From assembly GCF_030687575.1 (NCBI RefSeq), contig NZ_CP117439.1:1612001-1676000 (forward strand): a stretch of 64,000 nt of DNA. Reading direction: 5' to 3'. A program made the position numbers and the translations under genes. Source of the stretch: Pseudomonas sp. FP2309. GTDB taxonomy: Bacteria; Pseudomonadota; Gammaproteobacteria; Pseudomonadales; Pseudomonadaceae. The notes under the pieces are model-generated. The model made no database searches, was not told the origin of the DNA, and saw nothing but the letters and a program-made list of their open reading frames with translations. This document shows, piece by piece, positions 17,623-26,295 of this stretch (the stretch's first letter is position 1; every line of letters starts with the position of its first letter).

Positions 17623-19196
17623 GCCTGCGCACCTTGATCGCCCGCTGCCTCGGCGAGCGCGACGCATTGTCCGTCGCCCGCGAGCAAACCGCCCATTGGC
17701 AAGCCTGGCTGCATCCCATCAGCACCGACTTCCCCGTCGGCGAAGACCCCGGCTACGACGATGACTTCCAGCGCATGCGCGAAGAGGTCAACAAACTTTC
17801 GGGCGCCGATGCCGAGCAGGTGGCCCAACTGGCGCACAAGCTGTTGATCCACAACTGCAAGGACCTGCGTGTCGCCACCTATTACCTGTGGGCACGCTTG
17901 CACAAGGACGGTGAAGTCGGCCTGGCCGATGGCCTGAGCCTGCTGGCCGCGCTGGTGGAACGCTTTGCCGACGCAGTGCTGCCCCTCCGCCCCAACAGTC
18001 GCAAGATGGCCCTGGAATGGTTGGCCGGGGGCAAGGTGCTGGACACGCTGTCGCTGTACCCGGAAGTGGTCAAGGCCGAGGCCGAGCGCACTGCCGCAGC
18101 ACTCGCCTGGCTGGAGCGCGGGCTGGGTGCGTGGCCGCAGGAGCAGCGCCCAAATCTGGAACCCCTGTATGCCGCCCTGTCCGCGAGATTGGCGCAGTCC
18201 GGTGGCATGGACGCCTTGGTGCCGCAGAATATTGCCAGCCATGAATCGACTGCACAGGCGCCAGCGGCGCAGGTCAAGTCCGGGCGCGATCTATTGGACA
18301 GTGGCCGGGCCTTGGCGGAATACCTGCGTGATCAGCCTTTGGGCTGGCTGGCGGCCCACCGCCTGATGAAAAGCTTGCGTTGGGACACCGTGCATCAAGC
18401 TCCACCTCAAGACGCGCACAACAACACGCGCCTGACGCCACCGCGCAGCGACTATCGGGCACAGCTCAAACGTTTGTACCTGCAACAGAATTGGTCGGAG
18501 TTGATCGAGCAGGTCGAGCGGATCTATGCCGAGGGTGTGAACCATTTCTGGCTGGACTTGCAGTGGTACCTGTATCAGGCGCTGAGCAAACAACCCGCGC
18601 CGCAGGATCGCTGGGCCGATATCGCCAAGCGTGACCTGGGCATGTTCCTTGAGCGCCTGCCGGGCCTGGAGGTGCTGTGTTGGAGCGACGGTAGCGCCTT
18701 CGCCGATGAGACCACCCGCGAGTGGATTGCCCAGCACGTCAGCGGCAACCAACCCCGGCAATGGTTACCCGTACCTTCAATGGCGCCGTCGACCGGCGAT
18801 ACCGACATCCTGTCCCTGGAGGACGAGGCAGTCGCCCAGGCCGACAGCGACGGCGTGGACCAGGCGCTGGCCTGGCTGGCCGCACGCCCCGGTATCCATA
18901 CCGGGCGCCAACGCTGGCTGCTGCGCCTGCTGATGGCGCGCGTGGCCGAGCAGTATGCCAAAAGCGATCTGGCCATCCACCTGTTGGCAGAGCTGGACGC
19001 CACTGCACAACGCCAGGCCCTGGCCGAGTGGGAGCCCGAGCTGAACTTCGAGGTCAAGGCGCGCCTGCTCAAGCTGTTGCGGGTCAAAGCCCAGCGCAAT
19101 GACGCCGACAAACCCACCCTGGCGCGGCGCATGGAAGCGCTGCTGTCGGCATTGGTGGCCATCGATCCGGTACGCGCCGCAGTGCTCTGTGGCTAA
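17619..19196 (+). CDS. tssA: T6SS cap/assembly protein TssA (ImpA_N and VasJ-type C-terminal domain)
   Basis: A 525-residue TssA. The N-terminal ImpA_N domain (about 1-150, with the typical DLRVATYYLWARL helix around residue 86) is followed by a linker and a helical C-terminal domain resembling VasJ/EvfE-type TssA (about 290-525). TssA proteins prime baseplate and tail assembly and in some classes cap the growing sheath. ATG 17,619 overlaps the tssM stop. A second ImpA_N-type domain occurs in the last gene of the operon, so two TssA-like proteins are made. Confidence 0.88.
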   Translation: MSLRTLIARCLGERDALSVAREQTAHWQAWLHPISTDFPVGEDPGYDDDFQRMREEVNKLSGADAEQVAQLAHKLLIHNCKDLRVATYYLWARLHKDGEVGLADGLSLLAALVERFADAVLPLRPNSRKMALEWLAGGKVLDTLSLYPEVVKAEAERTAAALAWLERGLGAWPQEQRPNLEPLYAALSARLAQSGGMDALVPQNIASHESTAQAPAAQVKSGRDLLDSGRALAEYLRDQPLGWLAAHRLMKSLRWDTVHQAPPQDAHNNTRLTPPRSDYRAQLKRLYLQQNWSELIEQVERIYAEGVNHFWLDLQWYLYQALSKQPAPQDRWADIAKRDLGMFLERLPGLEVLCWSDGSAFADETTREWIAQHVSGNQPRQWLPVPSMAPSTGDTDILSLEDEAVAQADSDGVDQALAWLAARPGIHTGRQRWLLRLLMARVAEQYAKSDLAIHLLAELDATAQRQALAEWEPELNFEVKARLLKLLRVKAQRNDADKPTLARRMEALLSALVAIDPVRAAVLCG

Positions 19197-19220
19197 CCCT
19201 CTTACATCAGGATTCTTTCT

Positions 19221-20990
19221 GTGAGCATGGACAATCTGACACTGCGCTACTTCGATGCCGAAATGCGCTACCTGCGCGAGGCCGGCAAGGAGTTCGCGGA
19301 CGCGTTTCCGGATCGAGCCGCGCAGCTCAACCTGGACAAACCTGGGGCGCAGGATCCCTATGTGGAGCGCCTGTTCGAGGGCTTTGCCTTCCTGATGGGG
19401 CGCCTGCGGGAAAAACTCGACGATGACCTGCCGGAGCTGACCGAAGGCTTGGTCAGTCTGCTGTGGCCGCATTACCTGCGCACCATTCCGTCGCTGTCGG
19501 TGGTTGAACTGATGCCCGACCTTGCGCAGATGAAGCGCAGCGAGTTGATCGCCCAGGGTTTTGAGGTGCTGTCGCAACCCATCGGGCCGCAACGCACCCG
19601 CTGCCGTTACACCACCACCCAGGACGTGACCCTGCGGCCGTTGGCGCTGGAGTCGGTGGGGCGCGGTCATGAAATGGATGGTCGCTCAGTGCTGCGCCTG
19701 CGCTTTGCCTGCGGTGCGTTGACGGATTGGAGCCTGATCGACCTCAGCTGTTTACCTCTGTACCTGAATGCCGATGCGCCGTTGGCCAGTGCCTTGCATC
19801 AAGCGCTGACCCTGAATGTGCAAGCGATGTATGTACGCAGGCCCGGCCAGACCGAACGCCAGCCACTGACCGGGCATTTCGCGCCCAAGGGCTTTGCCGA
19901 TGAGGACCGGCTGTGGCCCAAGGGTGACAGTGCCTTCAGCGGTTATCAGTTGCTGCTGGAGTATTTCAGCTTCCGTGAAAAATTCATGTTCGTCACTTTG
20001 TGTGGCTTGGAGCAGTTGCAGATCAAGCCCTGTACCGCCTGGTTCGAACTGGAAGTGGTGTTGCGTGAACCCTGGCCGGCCAACTTCGACTTGAGCTGCG
20101 AGCACATCCGTTTGCACGCCGTTCCCGTAATCAATTTGTTCTCGCTGGAGTCCGACCCGCTGACCCTGGCGCCCTTGCAAACCGACTACCTGTTGCGCCC
20201 CATGCGTTTGCAGGACGGCCATACCGAAATTTATTCGGTGGACCGGGTCACCGCGTCGAAGAACGTCGAACGTCAGGACTACGTGCCCTTCACCAGCTTT
20301 CGCCACAAGGGCGGCATGCTGCGTGACGAGGCGCCGGAACGCTACTTCCACACGCGCCTGAAGCGCGCAGCGAATGGTTTGCATGACACCTGGCTGATCC
20401 TGGGCGGCGAAGGCTTCGACAAGGACCGCCTGCATGAGTGTGAAAACCTGTCGTTACGCTTGACCGGCACCCACGGCCAGTTGCCGCGCAAGGCGCTGCA
20501 AAGCACCTTGCTCGATACGCTGGTGCAGTCCACCCAGTTCGGTTTGCGCGTGCGCAACCTGTGTGCGCCGACCTTGCCGTGTTACCCACCGAACCGCGAT
20601 CGTTTTCACTGGCGAGTACTCAGTCACCTGGGTTCGAATTTCCTCTCGATGCTCGACAACGCCGAGGTGCTGCGCGGCACCTTGGCGCTGTACGACTGGA
20701 CCGGCAGCGAGCTGAATCGCCGGCGTCTGGCAGCGATTGTCGAGGTGCGTCATCACCTGGTGCAGCGCTTCGAGAAAGGCTTTGTGCTGCGCGGAGTGGA
20801 TATCGAAATCACCCTGGATGCCAATGGCTTCCCGGGGGAGGGCGACATCAGCCTGTTCGGCGAAATGCTCAATCGCTTCTTCGCCTTGTATGCCGACATT
20901 CATTTGTACACCCAGCTCACGCTGATCCTGCAACCTACTGGAAAGTGCCTGCGATGGAACGAGAACCACAGTCAGCGTATTCCCGGCTGA
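19221..20990 (+). CDS. tssF: T6SS baseplate protein TssF
   Basis: A 589-residue TssF (ImpG/VasA family). Two copies per wedge join TssG and TssE in the baseplate around VgrG. The N terminus (TLRYFDAEMRYLREAGKEFA) and the early WPHYLRTIPS motif are family hallmarks; the whole length matches the family. Start is GTG 19,221 with AGGA at 19,209-19,212; an ATG two codons later would be too far from that RBS. The stop lies after the tssG start, so tssF and tssG overlap by 37 bases. Confidence 0.94.
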   Translation: MSMDNLTLRYFDAEMRYLREAGKEFADAFPDRAAQLNLDKPGAQDPYVERLFEGFAFLMGRLREKLDDDLPELTEGLVSLLWPHYLRTIPSLSVVELMPDLAQMKRSELIAQGFEVLSQPIGPQRTRCRYTTTQDVTLRPLALESVGRGHEMDGRSVLRLRFACGALTDWSLIDLSCLPLYLNADAPLASALHQALTLNVQAMYVRRPGQTERQPLTGHFAPKGFADEDRLWPKGDSAFSGYQLLLEYFSFREKFMFVTLCGLEQLQIKPCTAWFELEVVLREPWPANFDLSCEHIRLHAVPVINLFSLESDPLTLAPLQTDYLLRPMRLQDGHTEIYSVDRVTASKNVERQDYVPFTSFRHKGGMLRDEAPERYFHTRLKRAANGLHDTWLILGGEGFDKDRLHECENLSLRLTGTHGQLPRKALQSTLLDTLVQSTQFGLRVRNLCAPTLPCYPPNRDRFHWRVLSHLGSNFLSMLDNAEVLRGTLALYDWTGSELNRRRLAAIVEVRHHLVQRFEKGFVLRGVDIEITLDANGFPGEGDISLFGEMLNRFFALYADIHLYTQLTLILQPTGKCLRWNENHSQRIPG

Positions 20991-22051
20991 AAGCTGGCGG
21001 TCTGCTCGACGCCCTGCAGGGCCGAGTGGCCGAGGCCAACCTGTACCGCTTTTGCCAGTTGCTGGAACAGGCTTTGCCCGATCACCCGCCCTTGGGCAGT
21101 ACCGCGCACCCGGCCGATGACGCCGTGCGCTTTCGGCCCGATCCGGGCATGGGCTTTCCGACCAGTGAACTGAAGGCGATTGAAACCGATGACGCTCACC
21201 CGCAGCGCCCGGCCACGGTACGCACGCGTCTGCTCGGGTTGTACGGGGTCGACTCGCCGATGCCGACGGCATTTCTGGATGACATCGCGCAGCGCCGGGA
21301 AGGGCATGAAGCGTTGGAAGCCTTCCTGGATATTTTCAACCACCGGATCTTCACCCAGTTCTACCGGGTCTGGCGCAAATATTCCTACCCGGCGACGTTC
21401 GAAGCGGGCGGCACCGATGCCACCTCGCAATGCCTGTTGGGCCTGATCGGCCTGGGGATTCGCGGTACGGCGCAGCAGATCGCTACGCCGGTCTCGCGTT
21501 TTCTGGCACTGCTCAGTGTGATGCGCCTGCCCACGCGCAATGCCGAAGGCATCACCGCGTTGGTCAAGTTGCTGGCGCCCAACACCCAGGCGCAGGTCAC
21601 TGCGCGTTGGCCGCAAAAAATTGCGTTGGAGCAACCTGCCGCGCTGTGTGCCGCGCGCCCGGTGCGCTTGTCCCAGGGCACGCCGCTGGGCAGCGCCGGG
21701 TTTGATGCCAACAGTCAACTGCGCTTGAGGCTGCATACAGACGATCCGCAGGAGGCCGAGGGCTGGTTGCCCGGTGCGCAGTTGCACAATGATTTGCTGG
21801 TGCTGCTGCGCGTGTACCTGGGGTGGCGCTGCACGGCCACCTTGCAGTTGTCACTGCCGGTGCACAGCCTGCCGGTACCGGTGCTGGGGCACGCGCCCAT
21901 CCGGCTCGGTATGACCGGCGTGCTGGGCCTGGGCGGCGCTGCCTGGCAGGCGGCAGAGCACGACACGCTCACGATCAACCTGGGCCGCTACAGAGGCCTT
22001 TCGATTAATCCCCACAACAGGGAAACACAGCATGTTGCGTATCGTTTTTAG
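20954..22051 (+). CDS. tssG: T6SS baseplate protein TssG
   Basis: A 365-residue TssG (ImpH/VasB family), the partner of the two TssF subunits in the baseplate wedge. Recognisable features are the N-terminal helix with LYRFCQLLEQ, the FRPDPGMGFP motif (about residue 58), the LLGLYGVDSPMP motif (about 92) and the FLDIFNHR motif near 120. The open frame extends far upstream, but ATG 20,954 gives the family's usual length and start. It overlaps tssF by 37 bases and tssJ by 20, as is common in tightly coupled T6SS operons. Confidence 0.92.
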   Translation: MEREPQSAYSRLKAGGLLDALQGRVAEANLYRFCQLLEQALPDHPPLGSTAHPADDAVRFRPDPGMGFPTSELKAIETDDAHPQRPATVRTRLLGLYGVDSPMPTAFLDDIAQRREGHEALEAFLDIFNHRIFTQFYRVWRKYSYPATFEAGGTDATSQCLLGLIGLGIRGTAQQIATPVSRFLALLSVMRLPTRNAEGITALVKLLAPNTQAQVTARWPQKIALEQPAALCAARPVRLSQGTPLGSAGFDANSQLRLRLHTDDPQEAEGWLPGAQLHNDLLVLLRVYLGWRCTATLQLSLPVHSLPVPVLGHAPIRLGMTGVLGLGGAAWQAAEHDTLTINLGRYRGLSINPHNRETQHVAYRF

Positions 22052-22556
22052 TCTGGTGATGTTTGCGGCGCTCGGCGGGTGTGGCCTGGTCCAGACCGTC
22101 GCGGATGGTACGGCCTCCACCGCCAGGGCGATCTTTTACAAGCAGGTCAAAACCCTGCACCTGGATTTCAGTGCGCGCACCGCACTGAACACCGATGCCA
22201 CGGACAGTCGCGCCTTGTCGGTGCCGACGCTGGTGCGGGTATACCAACTGCGCGACACCAAAGCGGCGGAGCAGGCGACCTACGACGGTTTGCTCGGCGA
22301 TGACGATCAACTGTTGGCGAGCGCATTGCTCGACAAACGCTCGGTGGTGGTGAAACCCGAGGAAGGCGCCCAGTTGAACGTGCCAATGGACAAGGACGCG
22401 CAGTTCGTCACGGTGGTGGCGTTGTTCCGCAGCCCCGATACCCAATCGAACACCTGGCGCCTCACGTTGACCCGCGATGACCTGGACCCGGACCGGGCGC
22501 GGGTCATCGAGTTGGGGGATAACCGCTTGACCCTGCGGCCCTTGGCCAAGGACTGA
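22032..22556 (+). CDS. tssJ: T6SS outer-membrane lipoprotein TssJ
   Basis: A 174-residue lipoprotein: signal peptide with lipobox (LGGC, Cys 17) and a mature TssJ/SciN-type beta sandwich containing the VRVYQLRD motif and the RDDLDPDRARVI segment. It sits in the inner leaflet of the outer membrane and holds the C-terminal end of TssM. The start lies inside tssG. Length fits the family. Confidence 0.93.
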   Translation: MLRIVFSLVMFAALGGCGLVQTVADGTASTARAIFYKQVKTLHLDFSARTALNTDATDSRALSVPTLVRVYQLRDTKAAEQATYDGLLGDDDQLLASALLDKRSVVVKPEEGAQLNVPMDKDAQFVTVVALFRSPDTQSNTWRLTLTRDDLDPDRARVIELGDNRLTLRPLAKD

Positions 22557-22559
22557 ACC

Positions 22560-23000
22560 ATGACCGAGTACAACTGCTCGCTGTACGAAATGCTGCTGCA
22601 GAATTTCGACGGTGAGTTGGACTTGCATCGCGTCAGCGAAGAGGACCAGCACGCCCTGTCGGTGCTGGACAACCTGCAGCGCATCCTCAACAGCCGCGCG
22701 GGTGCACTCAGTCATCTGCCCGATTACGGGCTGCCGGATATGAGCCTGATCCTGCAAGGGTTGCCCGCCTCGGCCCAGAGCTTGGTCGGCACCATGACCG
22801 CCACGTTGCTCAAGTACGAACCGCGGCTGGCGGCGGTGGCCATTGAGTTGCGGCCGCAGATGTTGCCGGGGCATTTGGAGTATGTCTTGGACGCGCAACT
22901 TAAGGACGGGCAGCACGTGAGCTTCGGCACCCGCGTGTCGCCCGAAGGCAAGGTGCTGGTGCGTCACTTGAAGCGACAGCACTACCTGACCAAGCCCTGA
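22560..23000 (+). CDS. tssE: T6SS baseplate protein TssE (gp25-like)
   Basis: A 146-residue gp25-like wedge protein. The lysozyme-related gp25 core holds the LPDYGLPD motif (about residues 57-64) typical of TssE. It nucleates sheath polymerisation with TssF and TssG. Starts three bases after tssJ, so it is co-translated within the operon. Confidence 0.93.
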   Translation: MTEYNCSLYEMLLQNFDGELDLHRVSEEDQHALSVLDNLQRILNSRAGALSHLPDYGLPDMSLILQGLPASAQSLVGTMTATLLKYEPRLAAVAIELRPQMLPGHLEYVLDAQLKDGQHVSFGTRVSPEGKVLVRHLKRQHYLTKP

Positions 23001-23023
23001 ACCCATAATGCAAGGGAAGCCCG

Positions 23024-24145
23024 ATGACGGCGTTGTTTGAGGTGCGTATCCGAGTCGGCGGTGATCCGCGCGGCTTCAGTGAATTTACGCGATTGCGCGA
23101 GGAGTTGGCCAAACTCGGCCATCCTGCCTGCCCGGATGTGGATTGGGCGGCGGTGGAGCAAAGCTGTCTGGCGCTGTTCCAACAAAATGGCGCCGACTTT
23201 CAAACCGCCTGTTTTTACACCTTGGCACGTGGTCAGCGCCATGGACCTGAGGGCATCGCCCAAGGCGTGGTGTTGCTGGAGGCCCTGAGCCGCGAGTGGC
23301 CGCGGCTGTGGCCGCCGACCGCCTCGGCGCGCCTGGATCTGCTGGAGTGGTTGCTCGATCAAATGCAGGTGTTGCTGCGCACCATGGCGGTGACTGCCCA
23401 CAGTGTGCCGGCGCTGTCTCAACTGGACATTGAGCTGGCACATTTACAGGCGCGTTTGCTTACGCAGGGCGCTGATCTTCTGCTGAGATTGCAGGCTCTG
23501 CGCCACCAACTGGGCTGTCTGATCCAGCGTCTTGAGCAAAGCCACGTATCAAGTACGAAGGTGCTGGCACCTGTCAGAGTGATGGCTCCGACATTGGCGC
23601 CTCAAGTGGTCATTTTGCCACCTCCCGAGGTGCCGCCACCCCAGCGGCGTGTGACCTTATGGCTGTTTGCCGGGACGATGGTCGTTGTCTTGCTCGCTGG
23701 ACTCGGTTGGCGGACATGGCTGACAAATCAGGACCGCGCGCCCCGCATGCCCGAACCCGTGCGATTGGACAGCCTGTCGCTGTTTGACGCCGGCAGCGCA
23801 ATCCTTAAGCCAGGCTCGACCAAGGTACTGATCAACGCCCTGGTCGGCATCAAGGCCCAGCCGGGCTGGCTTATCGTGATCGCCGGGCATACCGACGCGA
23901 CCGGGGTTCTGGAGCAGAACCAGGCCCTGTCCCACGCCCGCGCCTCCGCTGTGCGCGACTGGATGCAGCAGATGGGCGACATTGCCGACAGCTGTTTTGC
24001 GGTGCAGGGCCTGGCGGCCAATCAGCCGATCGCCAGCAATGAGACCGAGGCCGGGCGTACCGCTAACCGGCGCGTGGATATCCAGTTGGTACCGCAAGTG
24101 GGCGCTTGTGAGCAGAGCGCTTTGGCAGGGGAGACAGGCAAGTGA
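23024..24145 (+). CDS. Second TssA-like protein: ImpA_N domain fused to a membrane helix and an OmpA domain
   Basis: A 373-residue fusion. The N-terminal part (about 1-150) is an ImpA_N-type helical domain as in TssA; a proline-rich linker (about 185-208) leads to one membrane helix (about 209-229) and a C-terminal OmpA-like peptidoglycan-binding domain (about 245-360). Such an arrangement resembles TagA/VasL-type proteins that stop or anchor the distal sheath end at the membrane, but with a cell-wall domain added. The OmpA domain is about three quarters identical to that of the gene at 1,532-3,250, suggesting duplication within the operon. AGGGAAG just upstream supports ATG 23,024. It closes the T6SS operon. 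Confidence 0.82.
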   Translation: MTALFEVRIRVGGDPRGFSEFTRLREELAKLGHPACPDVDWAAVEQSCLALFQQNGADFQTACFYTLARGQRHGPEGIAQGVVLLEALSREWPRLWPPTASARLDLLEWLLDQMQVLLRTMAVTAHSVPALSQLDIELAHLQARLLTQGADLLLRLQALRHQLGCLIQRLEQSHVSSTKVLAPVRVMAPTLAPQVVILPPPEVPPPQRRVTLWLFAGTMVVVLLAGLGWRTWLTNQDRAPRMPEPVRLDSLSLFDAGSAILKPGSTKVLINALVGIKAQPGWLIVIAGHTDATGVLEQNQALSHARASAVRDWMQQMGDIADSCFAVQGLAANQPIASNETEAGRTANRRVDIQLVPQVGACEQSALAGETGK

Positions 24146-24234
24146 TCATAAAGGCGGTTGGTGCAGTGCCGGATCGAGTCCAACGAATGCCTTGATGAGA
24201 CTGAGGCCGCCGCAATCGCTAAACTCCATCCGCG

Positions 24235-24257
24235 CGTGATATCGTTGTGATATCACG
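24235..24257. promoter_or_regulatory. Perfect 9-bp inverted repeat, candidate operator or weak terminator
   Basis: CGTGATATC (24,235-24,243) and GATATCACG (24,249-24,257) form a perfect dyad with a 5-nt spacer, 27 bases before the small secreted-peptide start. No T-run follows, so an operator for a dimeric regulator is as plausible as a terminator for the T6SS operon. Confidence 0.4.
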
Positions 24258-24284
24258 TGTCGTGATGGCCACGGAGGGGGGGTT

Positions 24285-24416
24285 ATGAAGAAGCTATCGA
24301 TGGTGGTTGTGCTCATGGTATTGGTCGCGAGCCCGATGTTGGCAATGGGCTGCCCCAAAGGCACTCACCCCGTGGGCGGGACGGGGTCGCATCACAAGGG
24401 TGGGACGTGTCAGTAG
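24285..24416 (+). CDS. Small secreted peptide of 43 residues, unknown function
   Basis: ATG 24,285 follows a GGAGGGGGG RBS (about 24,272-24,280) and encodes a signal peptide (about 1-21, ending MLAMG) plus a mature tail of about 22 residues rich in Gly, His, Thr and Lys with two cysteines (CPKGTHPVGG and KGGTC). The His-rich, two-Cys tail could bind metal or form a disulphide loop; that is inference. It is too short to be found by length filters, but the RBS, signal peptide and in-frame stop make it credible. It is followed by a hairpin terminator. Confidence 0.6.
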   Translation: MKKLSMVVVLMVLVASPMLAMGCPKGTHPVGGTGSHHKGGTCQ

Positions 24417-24464
24417 TCGACTGAACCCGCCTGTATGGATCTGTGAAAGTCCTTGTCACTGAAC

Positions 24465-24497
24465 AGCCTGCGCACCTCACGGTTCAGCAGGCTTTTT
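24465..24497 (+). terminator. Rho-independent terminator after the small peptide gene
   Basis: AGCCTGC (24,465-24,471) pairs with GCAGGCT (24,487-24,493), followed by a T-run. A competing stem CTGAAC/GTTCAG (24,459-24,464 with 24,482-24,487) overlaps it. Confidence 0.6.
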
Positions 24498-24585
24498 ATT
24501 GAGCGCTGTTTCCCTAAAGTCCTTACCCGCGCGGCCGAAATGCTGTCATGCGATGTCGTATCCCTCAATAAGAGTGCCCTGCTAA

Positions 24586-26211
24586 ATGTCCCTTCGCAGC
24601 CTGTCCATCGCCCGCCGCGCGGGTTTGGGTTTTGCCTTGATTGCTTTGCTCGTGGCCCTGCTGGGTTTTTTTGCGCTGTCGAATATGGCAAGCATCCGTG
24701 CCAGTGCGGTGCAGGTGGAAAGCGGGCTGGTGCCCAAGATTCGGCTGGTGGCGGATATCCGCGAAATCATGCTGCGCATTCGCACGATTTCTCTGCGTAT
24801 GGCACTGGACCCCAACCCCGCAAGCCTGCCGCAGTACCGCAGCCAGATGGACACCCGCAGCCAGGACTTGACGAAGCGGTTGGCTGACCTCGATGCGGTA
24901 ATCGACACGCCGGAGGTACGCGCGCTCTATGACCAGTTCCAGGGCTCGTTGCGCCAGTACCAACAAGGTCTGGCGCAGTCCTTCGTGCTGGCCGACAAGC
25001 AGCAGAGCGCCGAGCTCAACAAGTTGTTGCTGGTGGACATGAAAACCGTGGTCGATGGCTCCGGCGCCCAGCTCAATGCACTGGCCGACTACTACAACGC
25101 CCAAGTCAACCGGCAAGGCCAGACGGCGGAGTTGCAGTACAGCCAGTCACGCACCATGGTCTTTGGTTTTGTGATCCTGGCGGGTTTGAGTACGGTCGCG
25201 CTGGCCTGGTTGCTGACGCGCAGCATCGTGGGGCCATTGGGCCAGGCGATGCGCGCGGCGGAGAACGTTGCGCGGGGCGACCTGACCCAGAGTGTGGAAG
25301 TGAGCGGCAATGATGAGGTCACCCGTTTACTCGTGGCGCTGCAATCCATGCAGGGCAGCTTGCGCAGTACCTTGCAATTGATTCGTCAATCGGCGGCGCA
25401 AATGGCCGCTTCCGCCACCGACCTCAATGGCATTACCGATCAGAGCAGCCGCAGCCTGCAACAGCAGACGGCGGAAATCGAGCAGGCGGCGACGGCGGTC
25501 AACGAGATGACGTCGGCTGCCGAAGAAGTGGCGCGCAATGCGATGTCCACCTCCGAGTCCACCCGCCTTTCCAATGAGACTGCGCGCGAAGGTCAGCACC
25601 GTGTGGGTGAAACCGTCAGCGCGATTCAGGGCCTGAGCAGCAACATCGGCGAGACCTCCACCCTGGTGCAGAACCTGGCTGAACAATCGCGGGATATCGG
25701 CAAGGTGCTCGACGTGATTCGCTCCATTGCTGAGCAGACCAACTTGCTGGCACTCAACGCCGCCATCGAAGCGGCGCGCGCCGGTGAGTCCGGGCGCGGT
25801 TTTGCGGTGGTGGCCGATGAAGTGCGAGCGCTGGCCCATCGTACCCAGCAATCGACCCTGGAGATCGACCAGATGGTCACCGCCATGCGCACCGGCTCCA
25901 ACGACGCCCTGACCTCGATGCAGTCGAGCACCCAGCGCGCCACCGAGACCTTGACCTTGGCCGAAGGGGCCGGGGGTGCGTTGAGCCAGATCACCGACTC
26001 CATCGACCAGATCCACCAGCGCAACCTGGTCATCGCCAGTGCGGCCGAGGAGCAAGCCCAGGTGGCCAAGGAAGTCGACCGCAACATCGTGAACATTCGT
26101 GACCTGTCGGCGCAATCGTCGTCCGGCGCCGGGCAGATCAATGGTTCAAGCCAGGAACTGGCACGGCTGGCGGTTGCGCTCAATGACGCAGTGGCGCGGT
26201 TTCAGCTGTAG
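24586..26211 (+). CDS. Methyl-accepting chemotaxis protein
   Basis: A 541-residue transducer: membrane helix at about 13-32, a periplasmic four-helix-bundle sensor (about 33-185), a second helix (about 188-208), a HAMP domain (about 210-262), and a cytoplasmic signalling hairpin with the invariant tip (EQTNLLALNAAIEAARAGE). It would report to CheA/CheW. The ligand is unknown; 4HB sensors of this type often bind small carboxylic acids or are indirect sensors. No C-terminal CheR-docking pentapeptide is present. A terminator upstream isolates it from the T6SS operon, and a hairpin follows it. Confidence 0.92.
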   Translation: MSLRSLSIARRAGLGFALIALLVALLGFFALSNMASIRASAVQVESGLVPKIRLVADIREIMLRIRTISLRMALDPNPASLPQYRSQMDTRSQDLTKRLADLDAVIDTPEVRALYDQFQGSLRQYQQGLAQSFVLADKQQSAELNKLLLVDMKTVVDGSGAQLNALADYYNAQVNRQGQTAELQYSQSRTMVFGFVILAGLSTVALAWLLTRSIVGPLGQAMRAAENVARGDLTQSVEVSGNDEVTRLLVALQSMQGSLRSTLQLIRQSAAQMAASATDLNGITDQSSRSLQQQTAEIEQAATAVNEMTSAAEEVARNAMSTSESTRLSNETAREGQHRVGETVSAIQGLSSNIGETSTLVQNLAEQSRDIGKVLDVIRSIAEQTNLLALNAAIEAARAGESGRGFAVVADEVRALAHRTQQSTLEIDQMVTAMRTGSNDALTSMQSSTQRATETLTLAEGAGGALSQITDSIDQIHQRNLVIASAAEEQAQVAKEVDRNIVNIRDLSAQSSSGAGQINGSSQELARLAVALNDAVARFQL

Positions 26212-26226
26212 TGAGTTCGGACGAGT

Positions 26227-26258
26227 GCGCCGCAGGCGGGCATGGCCACCTGCGGCGC
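26227..26258. terminator. Hairpin between convergent genes
   Basis: GCGCCGCAGG (26,227-26,236) and CCTGCGGCGC (26,249-26,258) form a 10-bp perfect stem between the convergent chemoreceptor and binding-protein genes; it could stop transcription from both sides, although T-runs are absent. Confidence 0.55.
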
Positions 26259-26295
26259 TGGCGTTGAAGCGGTGGGGGTAGGAGAGGGGTTTCGG

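Noticed and set aside
20561..20953. N-terminal extension of TssG
   Set aside because: Overlaps tssF in another frame; family length and start match ATG 20,954.
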